Of a stretch of DNA of 64,000 bases, positions 9,052 through 16,746 are shown piece after piece. The DNA lies in the NCBI GenBank assembly GCA_040217575.1, contig JAVJPW010000001.1, positions 186,001 to 250,000 of the forward strand, written 5' to 3'. This DNA comes from Pacificispira sp040217575. GTDB lineage: Bacteria; Pseudomonadota; Alphaproteobacteria; UBA8366; Aestuariispiraceae. Both the position numbers and the translations under genes were made by a program. Below the pieces are notes generated by a model, which was not told the origin of the DNA, ran no database searches, and was given only the letters and a program-made list of their open reading frames with translations. Numbering within the stretch: the first letter of the stretch is position 1; every line of letters starts with the position of its first letter.

Positions 9052-9137
9052 TCAAACGCGGTAGAACGGAACTGGGTGCACTAATCTGGACTCAGTCGCG
9101 CCAATATGTCGGCCCAGATGTCCAAGCCAATATGTGA
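9048..9137 (+). CDS. Possible 29-residue peptide overlapping the HlyD-like gene
   Basis: An ATG at 9048 overlaps the stop of the HlyD-like gene in the same ATGA arrangement that links the two preceding genes. The reading frame runs to TGA at 9135-9137 and encodes a basic, soluble 29-residue peptide. I do not recognise it. It may be a real last gene, the remnant of a longer fourth gene, or chance. Confidence 0.25.
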   Translation: MIKRGRTELGALIWTQSRQYVGPDVQANM

Positions 9138-9159
9138 TCGCGTCTAACAGCGTGCGGCT

Positions 9160-9903
9160 TTAACCCGTTTCTTTGCGGCGGATAAGGGCGAGGCCAGCGG
9201 GCAGCGGGTGCAGTTTCGCGTTTTCAATGGCTTCGAAATTTTGCCGTTTGTTGCGTCCGCTGCGATAGGCGTGTTCGCGGATCAGCGACGCCGCACGCGT
9301 TCCCTGACGCAAAACGATGGCGTCCAGAATCTGCTCATGGTCCGCATGGGCGCCACGGACTTGCGACAGGCCGTGGTCGGCCAGTGTGCTGTTGAAAACG
9401 ATGGCCCGGGGACCGGCCAGCGGGATACGACACAGGTTTTCCAGTGCCGGCGCCAGCGCCCGGTTGCCGGATGCTTCAACGATCCCTGCGTGGAAGGCGG
9501 CGTTCAGGTCGATCCACCGTGCACGCGCCGAAACATCTTCCAGCGCCAGACCTTTATACAGCGTCTCTGCCTCCGCCAGAATTGCGCGCAGGCGCTGTTC
9601 CAGATCGGAGGTCAGGCCGCGTTCAGCCGCCTGACGCGCGGCCAGCGATTCCAGCTCACCGCGTACCTCGATCGCGTCGGCGACTTCATCCACCGTGAAA
9701 GAACGGACCCGAAAACCGCGGTTCGGTTCGTGGGTCAAAAGCCCTTCACGCTCCAGTGCGCCCATTGCAAGCCGTGCCAGGGTACGGGAAACCCCCTGGC
9801 TTTCGGCCACCGCCTGTTCGCGAATGGCGACGCCCGGGTCGTACTGACCGGCCAAGACGGCTTCACGCAGTGATTGGGTAATGTTTTCAAGTTGTGCACT
9901 CAT
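9160..9903 (-). CDS. GntR-family (FCD) transcriptional regulator
   Basis: This 247-residue regulator has an N-terminal winged helix-turn-helix (residues 8-70, GVSRTLARLAMGALEREGLL) and an all-helical FCD ligand domain (EVRGELESLAARQAAERG, FHAGIVEASGN, HADHEQILDAIVLRQ). It is divergent from the gene at 10053 and the TRAP operon. Two perfect copies of ATTGCATGCAAT sit between the divergent starts, so it most likely represses itself and those genes until a substrate-derived ligand binds. Confidence 0.9.
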   Translation of the reverse strand: MSAQLENITQSLREAVLAGQYDPGVAIREQAVAESQGVSRTLARLAMGALEREGLLTHEPNRGFRVRSFTVDEVADAIEVRGELESLAARQAAERGLTSDLEQRLRAILAEAETLYKGLALEDVSARARWIDLNAAFHAGIVEASGNRALAPALENLCRIPLAGPRAIVFNSTLADHGLSQVRGAHADHEQILDAIVLRQGTRAASLIREHAYRSGRNKRQNFEAIENAKLHPLPAGLALIRRKETG

Positions 9904-9912
9904 GGGTTCTTT

Positions 9913-9986
9913 ATTGCATGCAATTTGGCGTTGAAAGCAACAAATTTGTCATTCAGTTGCTTGACATGAATTATATTGCATGCAAT
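9913..9986. promoter_or_regulatory. Twin GntR operators with overlapping promoter
   Basis: The 12-bp palindrome ATTGCATGCAAT occurs exactly at 9913-9924 and 9975-9986, 62 bases apart (about six helical turns). TTGACA at 9961-9966 is a good -35 element for the rightward genes, with the second palindrome filling the spacer towards a weak -10 at about 9984. That placement would block the rightward promoter, and the first copy touches the leader of the regulator gene. Confidence 0.75.
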
Positions 9987-10052
9987 CTGAACCCGGATAT
10001 CAGAAACGAAAAGAAGCATGATCGCTTCGTTTTTTTTGGGAGTGTTAACGCC

Positions 10053-11618
10053 ATGCCGGATGATGCAGGCGCATTGGTCACCAAAGCCGTTCCACCCAGT
10101 TTCAAGACACCGCCGCTGATCGAAACGCGTCCGCCGCGCTGCCCGCCTTTTGTGGAGGTGACGGACCCGGACCAGCTTCTGCCGTATCTGGAGCATGTTG
10201 CACAGCGCGACTATAACCACGGGCTGAACGCCTGTTGGGACCTCCAGGAAGGGGAACGCGTTCTGCTGCGGGTCGATAACTGGCACAGCGACCTGGTGAT
10301 CGAGGCATGCAAGAAGATCCTGGAGAAATACAAGGTCAAGTACGAGATCAAAAAAATCGATCGCGGCCCGATTCCCGACTGGGTCGGTGCGGACGAGGTC
10401 GATTATTACCTTTTCCGCACCAAGGAACTGGCCGAATGGATGGACTGGTGGGAAGAGGAAGAAAAGAAACAGCAGTATGACAAGATCCTGATGGGCTATG
10501 GCGGGCCGGTTCTGGCCGAACGGTTCATCAAGATCCAGCGCATGCCGTTCATCACGCCGGAAATCCTGGCGTCCCCGGCGCATGCCATGCCGATTGAGGT
10601 TCTGAACGCGATTGACCGGTGGACCTGGGACCGGGTGCGTACCGCGAAGCGCGCGCGCATCACCGACCCGGAAGGTACGGACATTTCCTTTACCAACCAC
10701 GCGGAATACTGGGACGGAAAGCGGGAGTTCTACAGCCCCGAACTGACCGAGGCGACGTGGCGCGGCAACGAACATTTCGGCAAACAGTATCTGCCGGGCC
10801 ATATCACCGGTCGGCCTTGGATGTTCCACCCGTTCAAGGAAGACGGTTGCGGCGTCATCGCCGGGACGACGAACCATATCGCGCCGTGCGACTGGACGCA
10901 GCTGATCGTGGAAAATTCGAAGATCGTTCAGATCAACGAAGGCGGCGAGTTCGGGTCGAAACTGCGCGACCTGATGGAAAAGACGAAAGACATCCAGTAC
11001 CCGACCTTCCCGGACAAGGGGCTGATGTACTGGTGGGAGGCGTCGATCGGCACCAACCCGCACATTCACCGGCCGCGAAAGGACTTCCCGTCGGGCTTCA
11101 TCAACTGCCTTTATGAACGGGTGCGGTCCGGTGTCATCCATATGGGCTTCGGGACCATCATCTCCTCCATGGCAGAGCGGGAAGCCGCCCGGGCGAACAA
11201 TCTGGTCGGTCACTGGCATCTGCATCTCTATTTCCCGACCTACCTGACGGAACGGGAAGGGGACAATGAACCGGTGATCGAAGACGGCCGTCTGCTGGCC
11301 CTGGACGACCCGGAGATCCGCAAGATCTGTGCGAAGTACGGCGATCCGGAAATGTGGCTGGACGAAAGCTGGAACCCTGCGGTCCCTGGTATCAACATGA
11401 ACGGCGACTATTGGGACCATTACGGCAAGGACCCGCTGCATTGGGTGAAAACCGAACTTCAGGTCTGTCGCCATTATCACCCGCAATTCATGGCCATGGT
11501 CGGCGCGGACGGAAAATACTGTCACGGCGAAGGGGCCGAATGGTGGAAGGGCGGCTGCTGTAATCACAGCGGCGTTTCCGCCCCGGTTCTGGGCGGGAAT
11601 TGCTGCGGTCATGATTGA
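10053..11618 (+). CDS. Uncharacterised protein, possibly M29-aminopeptidase fold
   Basis: This 521-residue soluble protein is not confidently assigned. The middle (GVIAGTTNHIAP, LIVENSKIVQINEGGEFG, then the WWEASIGTNPHIHRP stretch) resembles the metal-site half of M29 peptidases and of NicX-type dihydroxypyridine dioxygenases, but the protein is longer. The C-terminus is rich in His and Cys (GGCCNHSG, GNCCGHD), suggesting an additional metal site. The start is placed at 10053 because GGGAG lies 10 bases upstream; the frame is open further, into the operator region. It is under the twin operators and precedes the TRAP genes, so it probably hydrolyses or opens the imported substrate. Confidence 0.55.
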   Translation: MPDDAGALVTKAVPPSFKTPPLIETRPPRCPPFVEVTDPDQLLPYLEHVAQRDYNHGLNACWDLQEGERVLLRVDNWHSDLVIEACKKILEKYKVKYEIKKIDRGPIPDWVGADEVDYYLFRTKELAEWMDWWEEEEKKQQYDKILMGYGGPVLAERFIKIQRMPFITPEILASPAHAMPIEVLNAIDRWTWDRVRTAKRARITDPEGTDISFTNHAEYWDGKREFYSPELTEATWRGNEHFGKQYLPGHITGRPWMFHPFKEDGCGVIAGTTNHIAPCDWTQLIVENSKIVQINEGGEFGSKLRDLMEKTKDIQYPTFPDKGLMYWWEASIGTNPHIHRPRKDFPSGFINCLYERVRSGVIHMGFGTIISSMAEREAARANNLVGHWHLHLYFPTYLTEREGDNEPVIEDGRLLALDDPEIRKICAKYGDPEMWLDESWNPAVPGINMNGDYWDHYGKDPLHWVKTELQVCRHYHPQFMAMVGADGKYCHGEGAEWWKGGCCNHSGVSAPVLGGNCCGHD

Positions 11619-11736
11619 GCGCCCCGCGCGCTGAACCATCCGATCGCCAACAAGATGAGCGTTGGAGCGAGCAGCGCGTGACCAACGCCGAGTGAGATGG
11701 AAAACGTAATAACGGGCAAAGGGAGGAAGTTTAACC

Positions 11737-12807
11737 ATGTCCAAGATTAACCGTATGACCCTGGCGACACTGTCGGCCGCGATTCTTTTTACCGGCGTGA
11801 GCCTGGCGGAAGCCCAGACGCGCGAATTGCGTTATGCCGAGTTCGGGCCCGATCGCGGCACCCGGGCCGAGGCACTAAAATGGTTCGATTCCGAGCTGCG
11901 TGAACGCAGCGACGGAGCGTTGGGCCTCGACATCACCTGGGGCGGCACGCTTTTGGGCGCGCGAAACGCCATCGACGGGGTCAGCAACGGCGTCGCCGAC
12001 ATCGCCTCCGTCGTGCCGGTCTATGAGCCGGGCATGCTGACTGCCTGGCGCGTCGCCGATGTCCGACAGATCAACGACGAATTTGTCGGTATGATGGCGA
12101 CCTACGAACTGATGACCGACAGCGATCTCGCAATAGCCGATTTCGAAGCTCAAGGTGTGCGTTATGTAGCGAACTTCACCACCGGCCCGACCCAGCTTCT
12201 TTCGAAGGACCCGGTGACGAGCCTGGCCGACCTTGAAGGCATGACCGTCCGGGCGACCGGGAATTTCGGCAGGGCGTTCGAGGCAAACGGTGCATCCGCA
12301 ACCTCGATGAGCCAGCCCGACGTCTACCAGGCGCTGTCCACCGGCACGATCGACGGCACGGCGACCTATGCCTACGTCATTAACTCCTACAAACAGTATG
12401 AAGTCGCCCAGAACCTGACCGATATCGGCATGGGCCAGAACCTCGGCTGGGGCATTGTCATAAACCAGCGCGTTTGGGACAGCCTGAGCGATGATCAGAA
12501 GGCGATGATGAGCGAGCTGGGACGGGACCTGACGCTTGAGTTGGCCGAGATGATGTGGCGGTCGCGCACCGACACGCTGGCCAACTTGCAGGCAGGCGTC
12601 GACGGCTACCAGATCACCACCCACGAAGCGGACCCGGCTCTGACCGAAGCGCTTGTCGCGTCGGCCGAGGAAGCCGGTATGAGCTGGTTGGCGGGTGCCC
12701 GGGACGAAGGTCTCGACGCCGACACCCTGCTGAGCGACTTCGACGCGGCCGTGGCCAAGTACAGCGCGATGCTGGAAGCTGATGGCTACCCCTGGGCCGA
12801 CCAGTAA
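11737..12807 (+). CDS. TRAP transporter solute-binding protein (DctP family)
   Basis: This 356-residue periplasmic binding protein has a signal peptide (residues 1-27, cut after AEAQT-type sequence) and the DctP-fold hallmarks: LADLEGMTVRATGN and the YQALSTGTIDGTATYAY helix that carries the carboxylate-contact region. A GGGAGG ribosome-binding site lies upstream of 11737. It forms a complete TRAP set with the two following genes. The substrate is unknown, but an N-acyl amino acid or related acid would fit the racemase-like gene at the operon end. Confidence 0.92.
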   Translation: MSKINRMTLATLSAAILFTGVSLAEAQTRELRYAEFGPDRGTRAEALKWFDSELRERSDGALGLDITWGGTLLGARNAIDGVSNGVADIASVVPVYEPGMLTAWRVADVRQINDEFVGMMATYELMTDSDLAIADFEAQGVRYVANFTTGPTQLLSKDPVTSLADLEGMTVRATGNFGRAFEANGASATSMSQPDVYQALSTGTIDGTATYAYVINSYKQYEVAQNLTDIGMGQNLGWGIVINQRVWDSLSDDQKAMMSELGRDLTLELAEMMWRSRTDTLANLQAGVDGYQITTHEADPALTEALVASAEEAGMSWLAGARDEGLDADTLLSDFDAAVAKYSAMLEADGYPWADQ

Positions 12808-12813
12808 GTCGCC

Positions 12814-13368
12814 GTGAGCGGAACCAATGACGGGATGCCGAGCCTGCGCGAGGACAGTGGGCTCGGCATCCTCGACCGCGCGCTTGACCTTCTGGAGCGG
12901 GGTCTTTCCTTCATCGCCGGGCTTATCCTGCTTGCCATGGGGGTGTTGGTCGCCGCCGGCGTTTTGGCGCGCGAAGTGATCCACGTCACGATCTCCGACG
13001 ACATCTTGATGGTCGGTCTGGCCATGGTGGCGGTGGTGGTCCTGCCGCTGGCCCATGTCCAGCGCGACAAGGGCCAGATCTCCGTCACCGTCATCACCGA
13101 CCGACTGCCGCCGGCGTATGGAGTGAGCGGGCGTATTCTGGGCAATGTGATCGGTACGATCTTGTTCGGCGCCATCGCGGCCACGACCGCACAGGCGGTG
13201 CCGGAAGCCTATGTGGAGAACCATTACTATGATGGCCAGTTCGGTATCCCGGTTTGGCCGGTCAAAACAGTCTTCGGCATCGGCATGGGTCTCTTTGCGC
13301 TCCGTCTCGCGCTCTGTGCTCTGGCTGACATTCTGACATTCCGGGAGCAGTGCCGGCAGGAGCGTTGA
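12814..13368 (+). CDS. TRAP transporter small permease (DctQ family)
   Basis: The 184-residue membrane protein has four predicted helices (about 38-60, 68-85, 110-130, 150-170). The motif DDILMVGLAMVAVVVLPLAHVQRDKGQI is the usual DctQ signature loop. The start is a GTG six bases after the preceding stop. It forms the membrane complex with the large permease downstream. Confidence 0.9.
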   Translation: MSGTNDGMPSLREDSGLGILDRALDLLERGLSFIAGLILLAMGVLVAAGVLAREVIHVTISDDILMVGLAMVAVVVLPLAHVQRDKGQISVTVITDRLPPAYGVSGRILGNVIGTILFGAIAATTAQAVPEAYVENHYYDGQFGIPVWPVKTVFGIGMGLFALRLALCALADILTFREQCRQER

Positions 13369-13414
13369 GGCGCCCCGACAAGCACGCATAAAACACGTCT
13401 AAAAGGGTTTTTAG

Positions 13415-14755
13415 ATGGATCCTCATATCATCGGCTATGGTGGCTTTGTCGCCGTCCTCCTGCTCTTGGCCTTCCGGGTGCCGATTGCGATCAGCCTGGG
13501 CAGCGTCGCCGCCGGCGGCATGCTGCTGGTTTATGCCTGGTCGCCCTGGATGCCGTTCTCGCTGGACGCAGCCTGGGGGCCGGTCGGTTCCCTCCTCGGC
13601 ACGACGCCGATCGGGTTCATCAATTCCTACGCGCTCTCGACTGTCCCGCTGTTCATCTTTATCGGCCATGTTGCCTACCAAGCAGGTTTTACAACCGATA
13701 TCTACGCCGCCGCCCGGGTTTGGCTGGCGCGTCTGCCGGGTGGTCTCGCTATCGCATCGGTGGTCGGTTGCGGCGGATTCAGCGCGATCAGTGGCTCTTC
13801 GGTCGCTTGCGCCGCCTCAATGGGCCGGATCGCGGTGCCGGAGATGCTCAGCAGCAACTATTCAAAGGCGCTTGCCTCCGGCTCCGTCGCGATCGGCGGG
13901 ACGCTGGGCTCCCTGATCCCGCCGTCGATCCTGTTCATCATCTTCGGTGTCTTCGCGGAGCAATCGATCGCCAAACTCTTCCTGGCCGCCGCCATTCCAG
14001 GACTGTTGTCTCTGGTCGGCTATATCCTGGTGATCTTGGTTTGGGCCCGCGTCAATCCGAACGCCGCGCCGCAACCGGAACTCGCAGCCGCCCGGGAAGG
14101 CCGCGGCGCCACCCTGGCGCGATGCTGGCCGATCCTGTTTTTGTTCCTGCTGATCATCGGCGGAATCTATATGGGCGCCTTCACCCCGACGGAGGCCGCC
14201 GGCGTCGGTGCCGTCGCAACCCTGACGCTGGGCGTTCTGCTGAAGCGTCTGACTCCGGCGAAGATGGCGGAGGCGCTGCGCGAGGCGGTCACCCAATCGG
14301 CGCAGCTTTTCGCCATCGCCATCGCCGGCAAGCTTTTCGTCAACTTCATCGCGCTCACCAATGTCGCGACCCAGCTGACCGACTGGATTGCGGTGACGGA
14401 GTTGTCGGTGTTTGTGGTAATGGGAATGATCGTCCTCCTCTACGTTGTCCTAGGCATGATGCTGGACCCGTTGGGGATCATTCTGTTGACCCTGCCGCTC
14501 ACCTTGCCGGTGGTCGAATCCTACGGGCTGGACCTGATCTGGTACGCGGTCATTGTTGTCAAACTGCTGGAAATCGGCTTGGTCACGCCGCCCATCGGGC
14601 TAAACGTCTTCGTCATCAAATCCATTGTCGGTGATAAAATCCCGCTGGAGCGGATCTTCGTCGGCATCAGTTATTTCCTGATCGCCGACGTGATCGTGAT
14701 GGTGCTGCTGCTGGCGTTCCCGGTCCTATCGCTCTTCCTGCCGAGCCTGCTGTGA
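13415..14755 (+). CDS. TRAP transporter large permease (DctM family)
   Basis: The 446-residue, about 12-helix permease shows the family signatures GGFSAISGSSVACAA, GGTLGSLIPPSI and PPIGLNVFVIKS. It couples Na+ entry to uptake of the ligand delivered by the binding protein. Its stop overlaps the start of the enolase-superfamily gene (GTGA), so transport and metabolism are coupled. Its last 40 residues are the template against which the fragment at 15939-16061 is recognisable. Confidence 0.94.
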   Translation: MDPHIIGYGGFVAVLLLLAFRVPIAISLGSVAAGGMLLVYAWSPWMPFSLDAAWGPVGSLLGTTPIGFINSYALSTVPLFIFIGHVAYQAGFTTDIYAAARVWLARLPGGLAIASVVGCGGFSAISGSSVACAASMGRIAVPEMLSSNYSKALASGSVAIGGTLGSLIPPSILFIIFGVFAEQSIAKLFLAAAIPGLLSLVGYILVILVWARVNPNAAPQPELAAAREGRGATLARCWPILFLFLLIIGGIYMGAFTPTEAAGVGAVATLTLGVLLKRLTPAKMAEALREAVTQSAQLFAIAIAGKLFVNFIALTNVATQLTDWIAVTELSVFVVMGMIVLLYVVLGMMLDPLGIILLTLPLTLPVVESYGLDLIWYAVIVVKLLEIGLVTPPIGLNVFVIKSIVGDKIPLERIFVGISYFLIADVIVMVLLLAFPVLSLFLPSLL

Positions 14756-15876
14756 TCCGGGCCGCACAGGATTTGCGGATCGAGCGGGCGGAAGTTTGGA
14801 CCCTGACGCTCGATCGCCTGACACCTTTCGAGAGCGCCAACGAGACAGTGCAGCGCGAAACCCATGCGTTGGTTGCGTTGCAGGCCGGCGGGCTGACGGG
14901 CTGGGGCGAGGCGCCGGTGCCGCTGGCCCCGCTCTACCTGCCGGAGACGCTGGCGACGGTGTTGGACGCCTTGCGCCATCATCTGATCCCACGACTGTTG
15001 GACCAGCGCCTGGGCGCACCGGAAGATGCCGCCGCGGCGATGGCACCGGTGCGCGGCCATGTCTTCGCAAAGCATGCGCTGGAGACCGCCGCCCTGAACC
15101 TGATTGCCCAGGCGGAAGGGTGCAGCCTCGCATCCATCCTGGGGGCGGAGCGACGCCATGTGCCCGCCGGCGCAACCTTTGGCCTGCCGGCCCGTGCGGA
15201 GGATCTTTTCTCCTTCATCGACGCGTCGTTGGAGAGCGGTCACACGCGGGTGAAGGTCAAGATCGCGCCGGGTCGCGACGTCTCCATTCTGGCGCCATTG
15301 CGGGATCGCTATCCAGACCTGTCGCTGACCGCCGATGGGAACAGCGCCTATACCTTGGCGGATGCGGACCGGCTGGCCGATCTCGACCGGTTCGGCCTAA
15401 CGATGTTGGAGCAACCGCTGGGCTGGGACGACTTCGCTGACCACGCGGCCCTTCAGGCAAAGATGAAGACCCCGCTGGCACTGGATGAAAGCCTCATGTC
15501 GCCCGCCGACCTAAAAACCGCGGTCGCCCTGAAAGCCTGTCGCGCCATCGTCTTGAAGCCGGCGCATGTCGGGGGGCCCTGGCAAGCGAAGCGGATGCAT
15601 GATCTGGCGACGGCCGCGGGTCTGCCGATCATGCTGGGCGGGATGCATGATTTCTGCATCGCCCGGGCGGCCAATCTGGCGGTGGCCGCGCTGCCCGGCT
15701 GTACCGTGCCGGGCGATATCGGCGGAACGGATTGCTACTACGCCAACGACCTGGTTGATCCGCCGTTGCGGATGGCGGCGAACGGTATGCCGGTACCGGA
15801 ACGGGCCGCGGTTTCGGAAGCGATTGTGGACCGACTTGCGGAGCGATGTTTCACTCTCTCCACCGCCGATCAATAG
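14752..15876 (+). CDS. Enolase-superfamily enzyme, MenC/N-succinylamino-acid-racemase-like
   Basis: The 374-residue protein has the muconate-lactonising subgroup layout: capping domain (1-130) and barrel with VKVK (K168/K170), metal ligands D195 (TADGNSAY), E220 (LEQPL) and D245 (LDES), and a general base K269 (IVLKPAHVGG). That spacing fits o-succinylbenzoate synthase or N-acylamino acid racemase rather than mandelate racemase. No menaquinone genes are near, and it is translationally coupled to a TRAP permease, so racemisation or epimerisation of an imported acyl amino acid is favoured. The start is GTG. Confidence 0.85.
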   Translation: MIRAAQDLRIERAEVWTLTLDRLTPFESANETVQRETHALVALQAGGLTGWGEAPVPLAPLYLPETLATVLDALRHHLIPRLLDQRLGAPEDAAAAMAPVRGHVFAKHALETAALNLIAQAEGCSLASILGAERRHVPAGATFGLPARAEDLFSFIDASLESGHTRVKVKIAPGRDVSILAPLRDRYPDLSLTADGNSAYTLADADRLADLDRFGLTMLEQPLGWDDFADHAALQAKMKTPLALDESLMSPADLKTAVALKACRAIVLKPAHVGGPWQAKRMHDLATAAGLPIMLGGMHDFCIARAANLAVAALPGCTVPGDIGGTDCYYANDLVDPPLRMAANGMPVPERAAVSEAIVDRLAERCFTLSTADQ

Positions 15877-16061
15877 CCGCACAGTTTGCGCGTGCCGTCG
15901 AACGCAGACCGGAAGATCTTCTCGCAGCCGCCCTGACGGGAGTTACGCTGGAATCGGTATTCCGCGGCGTGTCCAATTTCCTGGCTTTGGACTTCGTTGT
16001 CGTGTTGCTGCTGATCCTGTTCCCGGTTCTGTCGCTGGCAATCCCGCGAATGGCGGGCTGA
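15846..16061 (+). pseudogene. Severed C-terminus of a second DctM-type permease
   Basis: The frame encodes a final membrane helix and tail. Residues from 15939 on (GVTLESVFRGVSNFLALDF and then a VLLL-rich helix ending FPVLSLAIP) align with the last 40 residues of the DctM at 13415, but are clearly a different protein. The residues before 15939 overlap the racemase-like gene out of frame and match nothing. It is a leftover piece of another TRAP permease, not a gene of its own. Confidence 0.7.
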
Positions 16062-16068
16062 CGCCGGG

Positions 16069-16734
16069 TCAGTTCCGAACCGAAAGGCCCATGCCCCAGA
16101 AGCCGATTTCAAGGCGCGTTGCCTGTTCGAACGTCTTCAGAAGCTCGCCATAGCGCGCATCGGACAATGCGGGTCCGGCAAGGTCATCCAGATAGGAAAG
16201 CGTGTCCTGACAAAGCGTCTGGTATTCCGGACCGGCATACATTTCGATCCAGGACAGGTACGGATTGTCGTTTCGCAGGGTCGCGGGGGCATCGGCCAGG
16301 GTGCGGCCGATTTCCCCATATCCCAGCACGCAGGGACTGAGCGCAATGTGCAGGTCCAGCAGGTCGCCTGCCATTCCGCGTTCCATCACGTAGCGGGTAT
16401 AGGCCATGTTCGCCGGTTCTTCCGGAAGGTCCGCCAGGTCGGTTTCGGAAATCCCCCATTCGGCGCAATAGGCGATGTGCAGGCCGAGTTCCTCATCCAG
16501 TAACGCCGTCATCGCGTCCTTTGCGCGGCGCAGGTCCGAAAGGTTGCGCGCCTTGTACCCGGCCAGCGCATAGGCCCGCGCGAACTGGATCAGGAACAGA
16601 TAGTCCTGTTTCAGGTAGTGCTGGAAACTGGCCTGCGGCAGGGTGCCGTCTGCCATGCCGCGGACGAAAGCGTGATCAACATAGCCGTTCCAGGACGCCG
16701 CGCAGTCCGCTTTCAGGCGTTCAAACAATGTCAT
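16069..16734 (-). CDS. tenA: TenA-family aminopyrimidine aminohydrolase (thiaminase II)
   Basis: This 221-residue all-helical protein salvages the pyrimidine part of degraded thiamine. It has the catalytic Cys at C135 (LSPCVLGYGEIG), the C-terminal Glu at E209 (ATRLEIGFW) and a conserved YLKQDYLFL motif. It follows the 2-hydroxy-acid oxidase gene by 12 bases on the same strand. No thiamine riboswitch is visible before it. Some TenA-like proteins act on other amines, so the exact substrate is not proven. Confidence 0.88.
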   Translation of the reverse strand: MTLFERLKADCAASWNGYVDHAFVRGMADGTLPQASFQHYLKQDYLFLIQFARAYALAGYKARNLSDLRRAKDAMTALLDEELGLHIAYCAEWGISETDLADLPEEPANMAYTRYVMERGMAGDLLDLHIALSPCVLGYGEIGRTLADAPATLRNDNPYLSWIEMYAGPEYQTLCQDTLSYLDDLAGPALSDARYGELLKTFEQATRLEIGFWGMGLSVRN

Positions 16735-16746
16735 CCGGGCAGACCT

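Noticed and set aside
9900..11744. Long minus-strand open frame opposite the gene at 10053
   Set aside because: The plus-strand gene has a proper start, operator context and protein-like composition; the antisense frame runs over the operators and has no recognisable domain.
11875..13389. Minus-strand open frame opposite dctP and dctQ
   Set aside because: Both plus-strand genes are clear TRAP components; the antisense protein has shadow-type composition.
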